Of a DNA stretch of 64,000 nucleotides, positions 18,114-26,606 are shown one piece after another. The notes beneath the pieces were generated by a model. That model saw only the letters and a program-made list of their open reading frames with translations, did no database searches and was not told the origin of the DNA. Position numbers and translations under genes: made by a program. Source of the stretch: Hymenobacter arizonensis (GTDB lineage Bacteria; Bacteroidota; Bacteroidia; Cytophagales; Hymenobacteraceae); assembly GCF_900115775.1 (NCBI RefSeq), contig NZ_FOXS01000002.1, forward strand, positions 372,001-436,000, read 5' to 3'. Every line of letters starts with the position of its first letter. Positions within the stretch are counted from its first letter, which is position 1.

Positions 18114-18965
18114 CTACTTGGTTATCTCGCTGTTTAGGCGGGCGGTGTCGTTGCGCCGCACGGCCCGGGCTATATTGATACTCAGCTCGTAGAGCAGCAA
18201 GATGGGAATGGTAACGATGATTTGCGACGAGATGTCGGGCGGGGTGATGATGGCCGAGATAATCAGAATCACCACAATGGCGTGCTTGCGGTACACCTGC
18301 ATGATTTCGGGCGTAATCAGCCCGGCTTTGGCCAGGAAGAACACCACCATGGGCAGCTCAAACACAAAGGCGCAGGAGAGCGTCATGGTTGTGAGCGTGG
18401 AGATGTAGCTCTGCATGTCAATCTGGTTCTCGATGGTGGGGTCCACCGTGTAGGAAGCCAGGAAGTTGATGCTGAGCGGTGCCGCTACGTAGTAGCCAAA
18501 CAGCAGCCCGAGAATGAACAGTATCGATACAAAGAACACCGCGCCCTGCGAGTTCTTGCGTTCGTGCGGGTACAGGCCGGGCTTCACAAAGCGCCACAGC
18601 TCCCAAAACAGGTAGGGAAAGGCCAGCACGATGCCCACGATGAACGAGGTGCTGATGTGCATGGCCAGCTGCCCGCTCATCTCGCGGTTCTGAATCACAA
18701 AGTTGACGCTGTTGCTGCACGGCTCCGCCGACCCCATCCACTTGCCCAACTGGCAGAAGGCGCGGTAGGTCCAGAAGTCGTTGCGCGAAGGCCCCAGAAT
18801 CAGGTCATGAAACAGAAACTCCTTGGCAAAGAAGGCGCCGGTGGCAAACACCACCACCGAAATCGCCGCCCGGATAACGTGCCAGCGCAACGCCTCCAGG
18901 TGGTCGATGAAGGACATTTCGTGCTGTTCGCCCAGCGGAAGTTGTTGTTGCGATTTAGACTGCAC
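18114..18965 (-). CDS. tatC: Sec-independent protein translocase subunit TatC
   Basis: 283 residues with six membrane helices. Family landmarks: EMSFIDHLEALRWHVIRA at the N terminus (signal-recognition region), FVKPGLYPHERKN before helix 3, and SAIITPPDISSQIIVTIP in the loop to helix 5. TatC recognises twin-arginine signal peptides and forms the Tat translocase with TatA/B, which are not in this window. GTG 18965 gives a 16-residue cytoplasmic lead-in; ATG at 18916 just before SFIDHLEALRWH is the alternative. The segment between helices 1 and 2 is longer than in E. coli, as is common in Bacteroidota. Confidence 0.95.
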   Translation of the reverse strand: MQSKSQQQLPLGEQHEMSFIDHLEALRWHVIRAAISVVVFATGAFFAKEFLFHDLILGPSRNDFWTYRAFCQLGKWMGSAEPCSNSVNFVIQNREMSGQLAMHISTSFIVGIVLAFPYLFWELWRFVKPGLYPHERKNSQGAVFFVSILFILGLLFGYYVAAPLSINFLASYTVDPTIENQIDMQSYISTLTTMTLSCAFVFELPMVVFFLAKAGLITPEIMQVYRKHAIVVILIISAIITPPDISSQIIVTIPILLLYELSINIARAVRRNDTARLNSEITK

Positions 18966-19003
18966 GGAGAGGGACGGAATGAAGAAGGAAATGGCTGGCG
19001 TCT

Positions 19004-19103
19004 GTCATCCTGAGCGCAGTGAAGGACCTTATCGCGCTCGCAGCAGTTAGATAACTGCAAACCGTTCAGCGGTGATAAGGTCCTTCACTGCGCTCAGGAT
19101 GAC
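19004..19103. repeat. Palindromic repeat, GTCATnnTGAGC family (copy 2)
   Basis: Perfect 30-bp inverted arms (19004-19033 and 19074-19103, starting GTCATCCTGAGCGCAGTG) around a 40-nt centre that contains CAGTTAGATAACTG. It fills the gap between glyA's 3' end and tatC's 5' end. The RNA would fold into a long hairpin and may act as terminator for glyA. Confidence 0.85.
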
Positions 19104-19130
19104 AACTGCTACCATTCCTTATGTAAAAAG

Positions 19131-20423
19131 CTAAGCAAAAAGCGGGTAGTCCTGCAGCCAGGAGTTCACCTGCTGCCGCACTTGCCCGATGCGGGTGTCG
19201 TTGTCATGGTTGGTCAGGGTTTCGTCGATTAGCTCCACAATGCGGCCCATATCGGATTCGCCCAGCCCGCGGGTAGTTACGGCAGCCGAGCCAATGCGGA
19301 TGCCGCTGGTCACAAATGGCGACTTGTCGTCGAAGGGCACCATGTTTTTATTGATGGTGATATCGGCTTTCACCAGCGTGTTTTCCGCCAGCTTGCCACT
19401 GATGCCTTTCGAGCGCAGGTCAATCAGCATGAGGTGGTTGTCGGTGCCGCCCGAAATGATGTCGTAGCCCAAGCCCACAAAGCCCGCCGCCAGCGCTTGC
19501 GCATTGCGCGCTACTTGCTGGGTGTAGGATTTGAAATCAGCATTTAAAGCTTCGCCAAACGCCACGGCCTTGGCGGCAATGACGTGCTCCAGCGGCCCGC
19601 CCTGGGTGCCGGGAAATACGGCGCCGTCGAGCACCGCCGACATCTGACGGATTTCGCCTTTCGGGGTTTTCAGGCCGAAGGGGTTTTCAAAATCCTGGCC
19701 CAGCATGATGAGGCCGCCGCGCGGGCCACGCAGGGTTTTGTGGGTGGTAGTGGTCACGATGTGACAGTGCTCGAACGGCGAATTCAGCAGGCCGGTAGCA
19801 ATGAGGGCCGAAGGGTGCGAGATGTCGGCCAGCAGCAGGGCGCCTACCTCGTCGGCGGCTTCGCGCAGGGCGGCGTAGTCCCAGTCGCGGGAGTAGGCCG
19901 ACGCGCCGCAGATTATCATCTTGGGGCGCTCGCGGCGGGCGGTTTCCTTCACCTTGTCCCAGTCGATGAGGCCGGTTTCTTTTTCAACACCGTAGAAGCT
20001 GGGCACAAAGTATTTGCCCGAAAAGTTGACCGGCGAACCGTGGGTGAGGTGGCCGCCGTGGCTGAGGTCGAAGCCCAGAATTTTGTCGCCGGGCTTGAGG
20101 CAGGCCAGGAACACGGCCGCGTTGGCTTGGGCACCGGAGTGGGGCTGCACGTTGGCCCAGGCCACGCCGAACAACTCCTTCACGCGGTCGATGGCGAGTT
20201 GCTCTACCTGGTCTACAATTTCGCAGCCGCCGTAGTAGCGCTTGCCGGGCAGGCCCTCGGCGTACTTATTGGTGAGCACGGAGCCTTGGGCGGCCATCAC
20301 CTGTTCGGAAACATAGTTCTCCGAGGCAATGAGTTCGAGGCCGTGGGTTTGGCGGATTTTCTCCTGCGCAATGAGGTCGAAAACGGCGGTATCGAGGAGG
20401 CGGGCTGGGGCGACTGTTTGCAT
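19131..20423 (-). CDS. glyA: Serine hydroxymethyltransferase
   Basis: 430 residues from ATG 20423. The frame runs further upstream but that part overlaps the divergent promoter region. PLP enzyme landmarks: [47 protein letters not shown], and the Schiff-base lysine in [14 protein letters not shown] near 230. It interconverts serine and glycine and loads tetrahydrofolate with a one-carbon unit in the cytosol. A perfect TAnnTTTG element sits five nt before the start codon. Start choice and function are both well supported. Confidence 0.97.
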   Translation of the reverse strand: MQTVAPARLLDTAVFDLIAQEKIRQTHGLELIASENYVSEQVMAAQGSVLTNKYAEGLPGKRYYGGCEIVDQVEQLAIDRVKELFGVAWANVQPHSGAQANAAVFLACLKPGDKILGFDLSHGGHLTHGSPVNFSGKYFVPSFYGVEKETGLIDWDKVKETARRERPKMIICGASAYSRDWDYAALREAADEVGALLLADISHPSALIATGLLNSPFEHCHIVTTTTHKTLRGPRGGLIMLGQDFENPFGLKTPKGEIRQMSAVLDGAVFPGTQGGPLEHVIAAKAVAFGEALNADFKSYTQQVARNAQALAAGFVGLGYDIISGGTDNHLMLIDLRSKGISGKLAENTLVKADITINKNMVPFDDKSPFVTSGIRIGSAAVTTRGLGESDMGRIVELIDETLTNHDNDTRIGQVRQQVNSWLQDYPLFA

Positions 20424-20428
20424 AACGC

Positions 20429-20436
20429 CAAAGGTA
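20429..20436 (-). promoter_or_regulatory. -7 element (TAccTTTG) of glyA
   Basis: On the minus strand this reads TACCTTTG, a perfect Bacteroidota -7 element ending 5 nt before the ATG of glyA at 20423. It implies a leaderless or nearly leaderless transcript. No -33 match was found. Confidence 0.5.
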
Positions 20437-20594
20437 ACAGGTGAGACGATGAGATAGCAGGGGAAGGGAATGAATGCCGAACAACAAACTTCCTTCCTAT
20501 AAATAAGCAGGCCCGTTTGTTGTTCATTTGCCCAATACCCCGCCCCTTCCCAACCATTTCCGTTGTTACTTGCCAGTGCCTTTGCCTCACCACC

Positions 20595-21083
20595 ATGTCT
20601 GCGCCTCTCGCCGAAACCCTTACCCAGCTGCGCGTTGGCAATCAGAAGTCTCTGGTTGACTTTTACCAGCGCAGCCGGCACCTGTTTGCCCGTTGGGCCC
20701 AGCGCAAGTACCAGCTGGCCGCCCCCCAGGCTCACGAGTTGCTACAAGACACACTTCTAGACTTTTACGACCAGGTGGCCGATGGCCGCCTCACCCTGAT
20801 GCCTGCCGACTTGCGGGCCCACGTCTACGGCATGGCCCAGCAGCGGCTCGCGGCACATGTGCCCACGCACATGCCCTTGCCGGCCGCCGAAGCCAGCCGC
20901 CGCCAGCACCTGCTGGCCCAGTTCAACCAGCTTGGTCAGGATTGCCAGCAGGTGCTGACCTACTTTTACTTCCGCGGCTACAACTTCGAGAAGATGGGCG
21001 GTAAAATGGGCTTCCCCAACGCGACCGTGGCCCGTCGCCAGAAAAGCAACTGCTTGCGCAAACTTTACGAGCTGCTGAAATGA
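20595..21083 (+). CDS. ECF-like RNA polymerase sigma factor
   Basis: 162 residues from ATG 20595. Region 2-like part: [25 protein letters not shown], then [15 protein letters not shown]. The C-terminal part [31 protein letters not shown] plus [15 protein letters not shown] has the layout of sigma region 4 with its helix-turn-helix. It would direct RNA polymerase to a small regulon. The stop codon overlaps the ATG of the next gene by 4 nt (ATGA), so the two are translationally coupled, as sigma and anti-sigma genes often are. Divergent in region 2, hence some caution. Confidence 0.8.
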   Translation: MSAPLAETLTQLRVGNQKSLVDFYQRSRHLFARWAQRKYQLAAPQAHELLQDTLLDFYDQVADGRLTLMPADLRAHVYGMAQQRLAAHVPTHMPLPAAEASRRQHLLAQFNQLGQDCQQVLTYFYFRGYNFEKMGGKMGFPNATVARRQKSNCLRKLYELLK

Positions 21084-21895
21084 GTCCGCTGACTCCGTCG
21101 CCCGACCTCCGTCCCTACATCGATGAGCTGGAACGCTTCGCCGACGGTCAGATGACCCCGGAAGAACAGGAAGCTTTTGAGCTGCGCCTCGAGCAGGAAG
21201 ATGCCCTGGCCGAAGCCCACGCTACCTACGAGCAGCTCACCGCCGACCTGCGCTGGGCCGCCGGCCACAACACCCTGCGCCAGCGCCTGCAGTCGCTGGA
21301 CGAGCGCATGAACGAGCGCGGCGACGCCCTGGCCCGGGCCCAAAGCCTGGCCAAAGCACGCCAACGCCGCGTGGCCCTGCTAAGCAGCCTGGGGGCAGTG
21401 GTGCTGGTGATTGCGGCCGCAGCGGCCTGGTACTTCACCCGGCCCAGCCCGGCCCGGCCCGACCGCAATTGGGAAGCCTACTACCAGCCCGACCCCGGCC
21501 CAGCCGTCACGACGGGCCTGCTGCACACCCGCCCCTTGCTCAGCGAAGCCCTCGACCAGTACCAGGCCGGCCACTACCCGGCGGCCCTGCATTCGCTGGG
21601 CCGCGTGTCGCCCACCAGCGTAGGGGCCGATACCTTGCTGTACCTGCGCGGCCTCATTCTGCTGCGGCAGGGCCAGGGCAACGCCGCTCAATTGTACCTG
21701 CGCCGCGTTGGCGAGCAGGACAGCTCCAGCGAGCTGGCGCGGCGGGCGCGCTACCACCTGGGCATGGCCTACTGGCAAGCCCGGGAGCTGACGCAAGCGC
21801 GCGCCGAGCTCGGCACCGTCGCGGCCGATTCGCTTAATCCGTATCGTGCTTCGGCCCGACAGGCCATCGCAGCAGGCGTTCTACAAGCGGAGTAG
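21080..21895 (+). CDS. Putative membrane anti-sigma factor with periplasmic TPR domain
   Basis: 271 residues. The cytoplasmic N terminus (about 1-92) includes IDELERFADGQMTPEEQEAFELRL, the acidic helical start common in Bacteroidota anti-sigma proteins. One membrane helix (VALLSSLGAVVLVIAAAAAWYF) spans about 95-117. The outside part has TPR-like helices (EALDQYQAGHYPAALHSLGRV, LLRQGQGNAAQLYLRRV, RYHLGMAYWQARELTQARAEL). Coupling to the sigma gene and this topology suggest it holds the sigma factor at the membrane until a periplasmic signal arrives. Function is inferred from context; no classical zinc-binding anti-sigma motif is seen. Confidence 0.7.
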   Translation: MSPLTPSPDLRPYIDELERFADGQMTPEEQEAFELRLEQEDALAEAHATYEQLTADLRWAAGHNTLRQRLQSLDERMNERGDALARAQSLAKARQRRVALLSSLGAVVLVIAAAAAWYFTRPSPARPDRNWEAYYQPDPGPAVTTGLLHTRPLLSEALDQYQAGHYPAALHSLGRVSPTSVGADTLLYLRGLILLRQGQGNAAQLYLRRVGEQDSSSELARRARYHLGMAYWQARELTQARAELGTVAADSLNPYRASARQAIAAGVLQAE

Positions 21896-21998
21896 CACAT
21901 GAGGTAGCTGGTGCGAATAAGCCCCCCTTTCCTAACGTTAAACTCTTGCAGGAGAGTCAAATGGTGGTCGGTATCAGGTATGGTATACCAACTATGCT

Positions 21999-22697
21999 TT
22001 AGCGCTTGCCAATGGTATAGGCCGGCTCACGATTGGCAACGAGCGTCAACTCCCAGGTGTCGAGGTTGAGAGCCGCGAGGTGGGCCAGGTCAGGATTGTG
22101 GCGATACACGCAACCGGTATCCAGGCCCAAGGCGCCGGGGCGGGCAGCGGCACGGCTGCGCACCTGAGCGGTTGGGGTGGGCACGTGCCCGTGCAACAGG
22201 CGTTTGCCTTCGAGCCGCGAGGGGTCAAAAATAAACTTCTTGATGTTGAGCATGGTGGTGTAGTCGCGGCGCATTTCGGCCGGGGGAAGGGCGAAATCAT
22301 AGCCCGCGTGCACCAGCAGGAAGTCGGGCAGCTCAATTTCGTAGGGCAGCGCGGCCAACCAGTTCAGGTAACGGGGCGGTATGTCGGCCATGCGCTGCAC
22401 CCCGAAGCTGCGCAGGGTGGGCAGGCGGCCGCGCGGGCCCAGCCAGTCCCAGCGCCACCGGTGGCGGGAGGCATCGAGCAGGGCCTGGTCGTGGTTGCCG
22501 CGCAGGCAGTGCACCTGGTAGCCGGTGGCCTGCAACTGCATGAGGTAGTCGAGCACTCCGCGGCTGTCGGGGCCTTTGTTCACATAGTCGCCCAGCAGGT
22601 AAAGCTCGTCGGTGGGGGTTAGGCGCAATTCCTCCTCTACCAGATGGCGGAAGGTCTGCAGGCAGCCGTGCAGGTCGGTAGTAGCGTAGCGGGGCAC
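21999..22697 (-). CDS. PPP-type metallophosphoesterase (calcineurin-like)
   Basis: 232 residues from GTG 22697. A longer version starting at TTG 22724 would begin inside the stem of the upstream terminator, so GTG is preferred. All metal and phosphate motifs of PPP phosphatases are present: ATTDLHGC, LLGDYVNKGPDS, CLRGNHDQALLD, LVHAGYDF and LLHGHVPT. It could be a protein serine/threonine phosphatase or a diadenosine tetraphosphatase-like enzyme; sequence alone does not decide. Cytoplasmic; no signal peptide. Confidence 0.88.
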   Translation of the reverse strand: MPRYATTDLHGCLQTFRHLVEEELRLTPTDELYLLGDYVNKGPDSRGVLDYLMQLQATGYQVHCLRGNHDQALLDASRHRWRWDWLGPRGRLPTLRSFGVQRMADIPPRYLNWLAALPYEIELPDFLLVHAGYDFALPPAEMRRDYTTMLNIKKFIFDPSRLEGKRLLHGHVPTPTAQVRSRAAARPGALGLDTGCVYRHNPDLAHLAALNLDTWELTLVANREPAYTIGKR

Positions 22698-22722
22698 GGA
22701 AAATAAGCCTATGGGGTCAGAC

Positions 22723-22765
22723 AAAAGAACGTCACGCTGAGCACTGCTTAGCGTGACGTTCTTTT
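22723..22765 (-). terminator. Terminator of the small hydrophilic gene
   Basis: Perfect 16-bp arms (22723-22738 and 22750-22765; AAAAGAACGTCACGCT) with an 11-nt loop and A/T runs on both sides. It starts 17 nt after the stop of the 73-residue gene and abuts the start of the phosphatase gene. Confidence 0.85.
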
Positions 22766-22781
22766 CAAATCTAACGCCGAA

Positions 22782-23003
22782 TTAGTGACCGCCGTAGGCC
22801 GGCTTGTCTAGTTCGGGCTTGTCGAGGTTGCGGTTGGGGTTCGACTTGGGCGCGTCGAGGGCAGCTTGCTCGAGGCGGGCCTGCGTTTCGGCATCGTGCT
22901 CAATGGCGGGCAGGTCGCCGGTGCCTTTGGCCAAACCGTCGCCGGCTGGCGCGCCTTTTTTGTCGGAAGACTGCTGGCTGGTTCCTTTGCTTTTGTAGGG
23001 CAT
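22782..23003 (-). CDS. Small hydrophilic protein of unknown function
   Basis: 73 residues, rich in Lys, Asp, Pro and Gly, with no hydrophobic core and no Cys; probably disordered. It begins MPYKSKGTSQQSSDKKGAP and ends NLDKPELDKPAYGGH, where ELDKPAYGG echoes the preceding LDKP. The coding call rests on the clean start, GC-rich third positions and a dedicated terminator right after it. It lies 64 nt downstream of another disordered acidic protein. Not recognised. Confidence 0.6.
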   Translation of the reverse strand: MPYKSKGTSQQSSDKKGAPAGDGLAKGTGDLPAIEHDAETQARLEQAALDAPKSNPNRNLDKPELDKPAYGGH

Positions 23004-23046
23004 GATAAAAGTTGTGGAAAGGTGAAAAGAAGGATTGGAATACTGG

Positions 23047-23064
23047 GCCGCGCCGCGGCGCGGC
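23047..23064. repeat. Perfect 18-bp GC palindrome
   Basis: GCCGCGCCGCGGCGCGGC is its own reverse complement. It lies 3 nt beyond the stop of the 165-residue gene (minus strand) and could form a compact hairpin that ends its message. There is no T run. Confidence 0.5.
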
Positions 23065-23067
23065 GGG

Positions 23068-23565
23068 CTATTGGTCGATAGCGGTATCGGTAGCGTTGGG
23101 GTCGTTCAGCTCGGCATTGGTATCGGTGCCGGTGATGGGCTGGATGGGGCGGGGCTCCATTTGGCCCATGCCCACGCGGGAGTTGGGGTTGCGCATTTCG
23201 TCGAGGCCGGGGCGGCGGTCGTGGGCGTCGACTTCATCGACGGGGCCCACGGGGCGCATGGTGGCGTCGTAGTCGTCTTCGGGCAGGTCCTGGTTGGGGC
23301 GGTCGGGGCGGCCTTCTTCCGAATTGCGGATGTTGTCTTTGGGGTGGCCTACCTGGTCGGCGTCGGCGTTCACGCTCACGGCCGTGATGCCGTCTTCGCT
23401 GTCGGTGCCGTAGCCTTCCTTGCCGTCGCGGTTGCCAAAGCCGCCGCGGGCCGCTTCGTTCTTGGGCGGGTCGGCGTTGGGGATGCGGTGGCCGTCCTCC
23501 ATTTCTTCGTTGGTGGTATCGTCGTTGATGACGCGAATGGGGCGATTATTGGGGTCGATGGCCAT
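23068..23565 (-). CDS. Acidic, disordered hydrophilic protein of unknown function
   Basis: 165 residues, very rich in Asp, Glu, Asn, Pro and Gly, without hydrophobic segments. Starts MAIDPNNRPIRVINDDTTNE; later parts contain GHRIPNADPPKNEAARGG and DLPEDDYDATMRPVGPVDEVD. It looks intrinsically disordered, as many stress- or desiccation-linked proteins are, but no LEA or CsbD motif was found. It is upstream of another small disordered protein on the same strand. Not recognised. Confidence 0.62.
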   Translation of the reverse strand: MAIDPNNRPIRVINDDTTNEEMEDGHRIPNADPPKNEAARGGFGNRDGKEGYGTDSEDGITAVSVNADADQVGHPKDNIRNSEEGRPDRPNQDLPEDDYDATMRPVGPVDEVDAHDRRPGLDEMRNPNSRVGMGQMEPRPIQPITGTDTNAELNDPNATDTAIDQ

Positions 23566-23684
23566 TGGTTTAGCGAGAGAGTTAGTGATGCAACTAGGAG
23601 TAAGGTGTACTTTAGTTTAGCCGTTTAGGTTGTACTCCAAGCCTTCCCTGCGAATCACCTTACTGCATTAATCTTCTGACAATC

Positions 23685-23936
23685 ATGTGGACAGAAACCG
23701 ATAACAGCCTCTGCCGCAGCTTTCGCTTTGCGGATTTCAAAACCGCTTTCGCCTTCCTCACTGAGGTAGCCGCCGAAGCCGAGCGCCTCGACCATCACCC
23801 GTGGTTCAGCAACGAGTACAACGCGGTAGAATTTCGCCTGCGCACCCACGACGCCGGCAACACCGTGAGCAAACGCGACCACCGGCTAGCCGAGGCGATA
23901 GATGCTGTGGCTGCGCGCTTTGAAACGGTGAAGTGA
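23685..23936 (+). CDS. phhB: 4a-hydroxytetrahydrobiopterin dehydratase
   Basis: 83 residues, slightly short for the family (about 95-110). The active-site signature is present: [24 protein letters not shown], with the His-His-Pro-Trp catalytic set, then [15 protein letters not shown]. Pterin-4a-carbinolamine dehydratase recycles the pterin cofactor of aromatic amino acid hydroxylases. No phenylalanine hydroxylase gene is in this window. Flanked by the disordered-protein genes (divergent) and a palindromic repeat. Confidence 0.92.
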   Translation: MWTETDNSLCRSFRFADFKTAFAFLTEVAAEAERLDHHPWFSNEYNAVEFRLRTHDAGNTVSKRDHRLAEAIDAVAARFETVK

Positions 23937-23947
23937 AGAAAACAACG

Positions 23948-24124
23948 ACTCCCCTCCTTGGCTAAGGAGGGGATGTTTGAGCCAAAGGCTCAAACGGGGG
24001 TGGTTGGATTCGTTGAACGACGCCCGAACGATTTTCGCTTAATTTCCGCTCAACGGCTCGGACGCCCCAACCACCCCAGCGTCCGCTTCGCGGCCGCGTC
24101 CCCCTCCTTACCAAGGAGGGGAGT
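23948..24124. repeat. Palindromic repeat, ACTCCCCTCCT family (copy 1)
   Basis: Begins ACTCCCCTCCTTGGC and ends CCAAGGAGGGGAGT, with internal CCCCTCC..GGAGGGG, TTTGAGCC-AAA-GGCTCAAA and GGGGTGGTTG/CAACCACCCC pairs. The same-orientation second copy is at 26588-26777, so the two form direct repeats around rsmI-lnt. Confidence 0.85.
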
Positions 24125-24142
24125 TGTCGTTGTAATGCCCGT

Positions 24143-24150
24143 TACCTTTG
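24143..24150 (+). promoter_or_regulatory. -7 element (TAccTTTG) of rsmI
   Basis: Perfect TAnnTTTG ending 4 nt before the ATG at 24155. A TTG at 24124-24126 (16-nt spacer, short for this sigma factor) is the nearest -33 candidate and is formed by the edge of the repeat. Confidence 0.55.
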
Positions 24151-24154
24151 CCCC

Positions 24155-24910
24155 ATGCCCAACACGGTCCTTTACCTCGTGCCCACGCCCATCGGCAATC
24201 TGGAAGATATTACCCTGCGGGCCATCCGCATTCTGGGCGAAGTAGGCACGGTGCTTTGCGAAGACACCCGCACCAGCGGCCGCCTCATGCAGCACCTGGG
24301 CCTGAAAAAACCGCTCCTCTCCTACCACCTGCACAACGAGCACCAGCAAGTGCCGCGCCTGCTCGAGCGCTTGGCCAAGGGCGAAACCATGGCCCTGATT
24401 TCGGACGCCGGCACGCCCGGAATTTCCGACCCAGGGTTTCTGTTGGTGCGGGAGTGCCTGGCCCAAGGCTTGGGCGTGGAGTGCCTGCCCGGGCCCACGG
24501 CCTTTGTGCCGGCGCTGCTCAAGTCCGGTTTCGGAGCCGAGCGGTTCACATTTGAGGGTTTTTTGCCGGTGAAAAAAGGCCGGCAGACGCGCTTGAAGGA
24601 GTTAACTTCGGAAACCCGGACCATGATTTTTTACGAGTCCCCGCACCGCATCGTGAAGACGCTGGGCCAGTTGGCCGAGGTGCTGGGCCCCGAGCGGCCG
24701 GCGTCGGTTAGCCGCGAATTGACCAAATTGTTTGAAGAAACCGTAACCGGGACGCTGGCCAGCCTGGAGGCTGACTTTGCCGCTCGTCCCACTATCAAAG
24801 GAGAAATTGTCGTTGTCGTCGAAGGAAACCTTGCCCCGCCCCCTCGCGAGCCCCGCCCCGGCCGCGAAGACCGATACCGCTCCGACGACGACGTCGACGG
24901 AGAGGACTAG
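24155..24910 (+). CDS. rsmI: 16S rRNA (cytidine-2'-O)-methyltransferase RsmI
   Basis: 251 residues. Tetrapyrrole-methylase fold: YLVPTPIGNLEDITLRAI at the N terminus, CEDTRTSGRLMQHLG, the SAM loop ALISDAGTPGISDPGF near 85, and FEGFLPVKKGRQTRL. RsmI adds the 2'-O-methyl group to C1402 of 16S rRNA in the P-site. The conserved core ends near GEIVVVVEGN; the last 27 residues are a charged Pro/Arg/Asp tail that overlaps the lnt reading frame. A promoter motif lies four nt before the start. Confidence 0.96.
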   Translation: MPNTVLYLVPTPIGNLEDITLRAIRILGEVGTVLCEDTRTSGRLMQHLGLKKPLLSYHLHNEHQQVPRLLERLAKGETMALISDAGTPGISDPGFLLVRECLAQGLGVECLPGPTAFVPALLKSGFGAERFTFEGFLPVKKGRQTRLKELTSETRTMIFYESPHRIVKTLGQLAEVLGPERPASVSRELTKLFEETVTGTLASLEADFAARPTIKGEIVVVVEGNLAPPPREPRPGREDRYRSDDDVDGED

Positions 24911-26606
24911 CCTGTTGCGGCAGCCCGCGGTGCTGGCCGTGCTCGGCGCCCTGCTGCTTTGGGGTGGTTGGGCACCGTATCCGTCGGCGCCGTTGTCGCT
25001 GCTGCTGTTCGTGGGCTGGGTGCCGTACTTGGTGCTGGAGCGGCAGCTTACGCTACAAGGTGCCCGCAAGCGGCACGTATTCGCCTACACCTATCTGTTT
25101 TTGGTGCTCTGGAACGCCCTCACCACTTGGTGGGTGAGCTACGCGGAGCTCAGCGCCGGCATTGCCGCCGTGGTGCTCAATGCCCTGTTGATGTGCTTGC
25201 CGCTCATGGCCTTTCGTCAAACCAAGAAGCGGCTGGGCAACCGCGTTGGCTACCTATCGCTGCCCGTCTTTTGGATTGCCTTCGAGCAGCTGCACTTGAG
25301 CTGGGACCTCACCTGGCCTTGGCTCACGCTGGGAAATGGCTTTGCCGCCGCGCCCCAGTGGGTGCAGTGGTACGAGTACACGGGTTTCCTGGGCGGCTCG
25401 GTGTGGGTGTGGGCGGTGAACCTGTTGTTTTTTAATGAGCTGCTAAAGCATATTCCATCGCTGAGCATGTCAACGGAAGCGGTTCTAGGCGCGCGCCCTT
25501 CAGCCGTTGCCCCGGTTATTGCCGGACCGGCAAAATCGGTCCCCTTTGCTTTGGCAATACCCTTTCTGGCCCTGCTCCTGCCCATTCTTCTTTCCTATCT
25601 AATTGGTGCCACCTACCAGGAGAAAGGCCCTACGGCCGAAGTTGTAGTAGTGCAGCCCAACCTCGACCCCTACGTGGAAAAGTTTGAAGGCGGCGCCAAG
25701 TTCGTGCCCTACGAGCAGCAGTTGACCCGCCTGCTGGCCCTGTCCGAGCAAAAGCTCACTCCCCAAACCCGCCTCGTGCTATGGCCCGAAACCGCCCTAG
25801 AAGAGTCGTACTGGCAGAACACGATTGAGAGCAACCCTAAGATTCGCCGCATCCGGGAGTGGCTGGCGCGGCACCCCGGCGTGGCCCTGCTCACGGGCAT
25901 CACCACCATCGACTCTTACCCGAATAAGGAAGCAGCCAGCGAAACCGCCCGTTTCCGCGATGACCTCGGCTACTACGACATTTTCAACACCGGTGCTTAC
26001 TTCGCCAATGCCACGGCGCCCATTTCCTTCTACCACAAGTCGCGCCTCGTGCCGGGCGTAGAGAAGATTCCGCCGGTATTGGCGTCCGTTATTTCCCACA
26101 TCGACCTTGGCGGCACCGTGGGCAGCGTGGGCAGCCAGCCCGACCGCACCGTGTACCCCGCCCATGAGCAGGCCCCCGCACTTCGCGTGGCCCCCATCAT
26201 TTGCTACGAATCGATTTATGGTGACTTCGTGGCCGAATACGCCAAGAATGGCGGTACCCTGCTGAGCGTAATCACCAACGATGCATGGTGGCACGACTCG
26301 CCGGGCTACCGGCAGCTGTTTAATCACGGCGCGCTACGCTGCATCGAAACCCGCCGCGACATGGCTCGCTCGGCCAACACGGGCTTCACCGGGTTCATCA
26401 ACCAAAAAGGCGAAGTCACTCAGCGCGAGCAAGCCTGGATTCCAACCGCCAGCCGCGGCACGGTTCACCTTAATGATGAAGTGACGTTCTATGTGCGCTT
26501 CGGCGAGCTGATTGGGCGGGGCACACAGATTTTGGCCGTTCTGCTCCTAGTAGTTGCTATTGTGCGCGGACGGCAGCGCCGAAACACAACTCCCCTCCTC
26601 AGCTGA
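24807..26606 (+). CDS. lnt: Apolipoprotein N-acyltransferase
   Basis: 599 residues from TTG 24807, chosen for the AAAGGAG stretch 3 nt before it. TTG 24777, TTG 24831 and TTG 24915 (just after the rsmI stop) are alternatives, and no ATG exists before the first membrane helix. The N-terminal half has several membrane helices. The nitrilase domain carries the catalytic triad: Glu in LWPETALEE, Lys in FYHKSRLVPGVEK, Cys in PIICYESIYGDF. Lnt adds the third acyl chain to lipoproteins at the inner membrane. The last residues NTTPLLS and the stop codon lie inside a palindromic repeat, so the original C terminus was probably replaced. Confidence 0.93.
   Translation: MSLSSKETLPRPLASPAPAAKTDTAPTTTSTERTSLLRQPAVLAVLGALLLWGGWAPYPSAPLSLLLFVGWVPYLVLERQLTLQGARKRHVFAYTYLFLVLWNALTTWWVSYAELSAGIAAVVLNALLMCLPLMAFRQTKKRLGNRVGYLSLPVFWIAFEQLHLSWDLTWPWLTLGNGFAAAPQWVQWYEYTGFLGGSVWVWAVNLLFFNELLKHIPSLSMSTEAVLGARPSAVAPVIAGPAKSVPFALAIPFLALLLPILLSYLIGATYQEKGPTAEVVVVQPNLDPYVEKFEGGAKFVPYEQQLTRLLALSEQKLTPQTRLVLWPETALEESYWQNTIESNPKIRRIREWLARHPGVALLTGITTIDSYPNKEAASETARFRDDLGYYDIFNTGAYFANATAPISFYHKSRLVPGVEKIPPVLASVISHIDLGGTVGSVGSQPDRTVYPAHEQAPALRVAPIICYESIYGDFVAEYAKNGGTLLSVITNDAWWHDSPGYRQLFNHGALRCIETRRDMARSANTGFTGFINQKGEVTQREQAWIPTASRGTVHLNDEVTFYVRFGELIGRGTQILAVLLLVVAIVRGRQRRNTTPLLS

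Noticed and set aside
19584..20444. 286-codon open frame on the plus strand opposite glyA
   Set aside because: Third-position GC bias creates long antisense frames in this genome; the peptide is low-complexity and glyA is certain.
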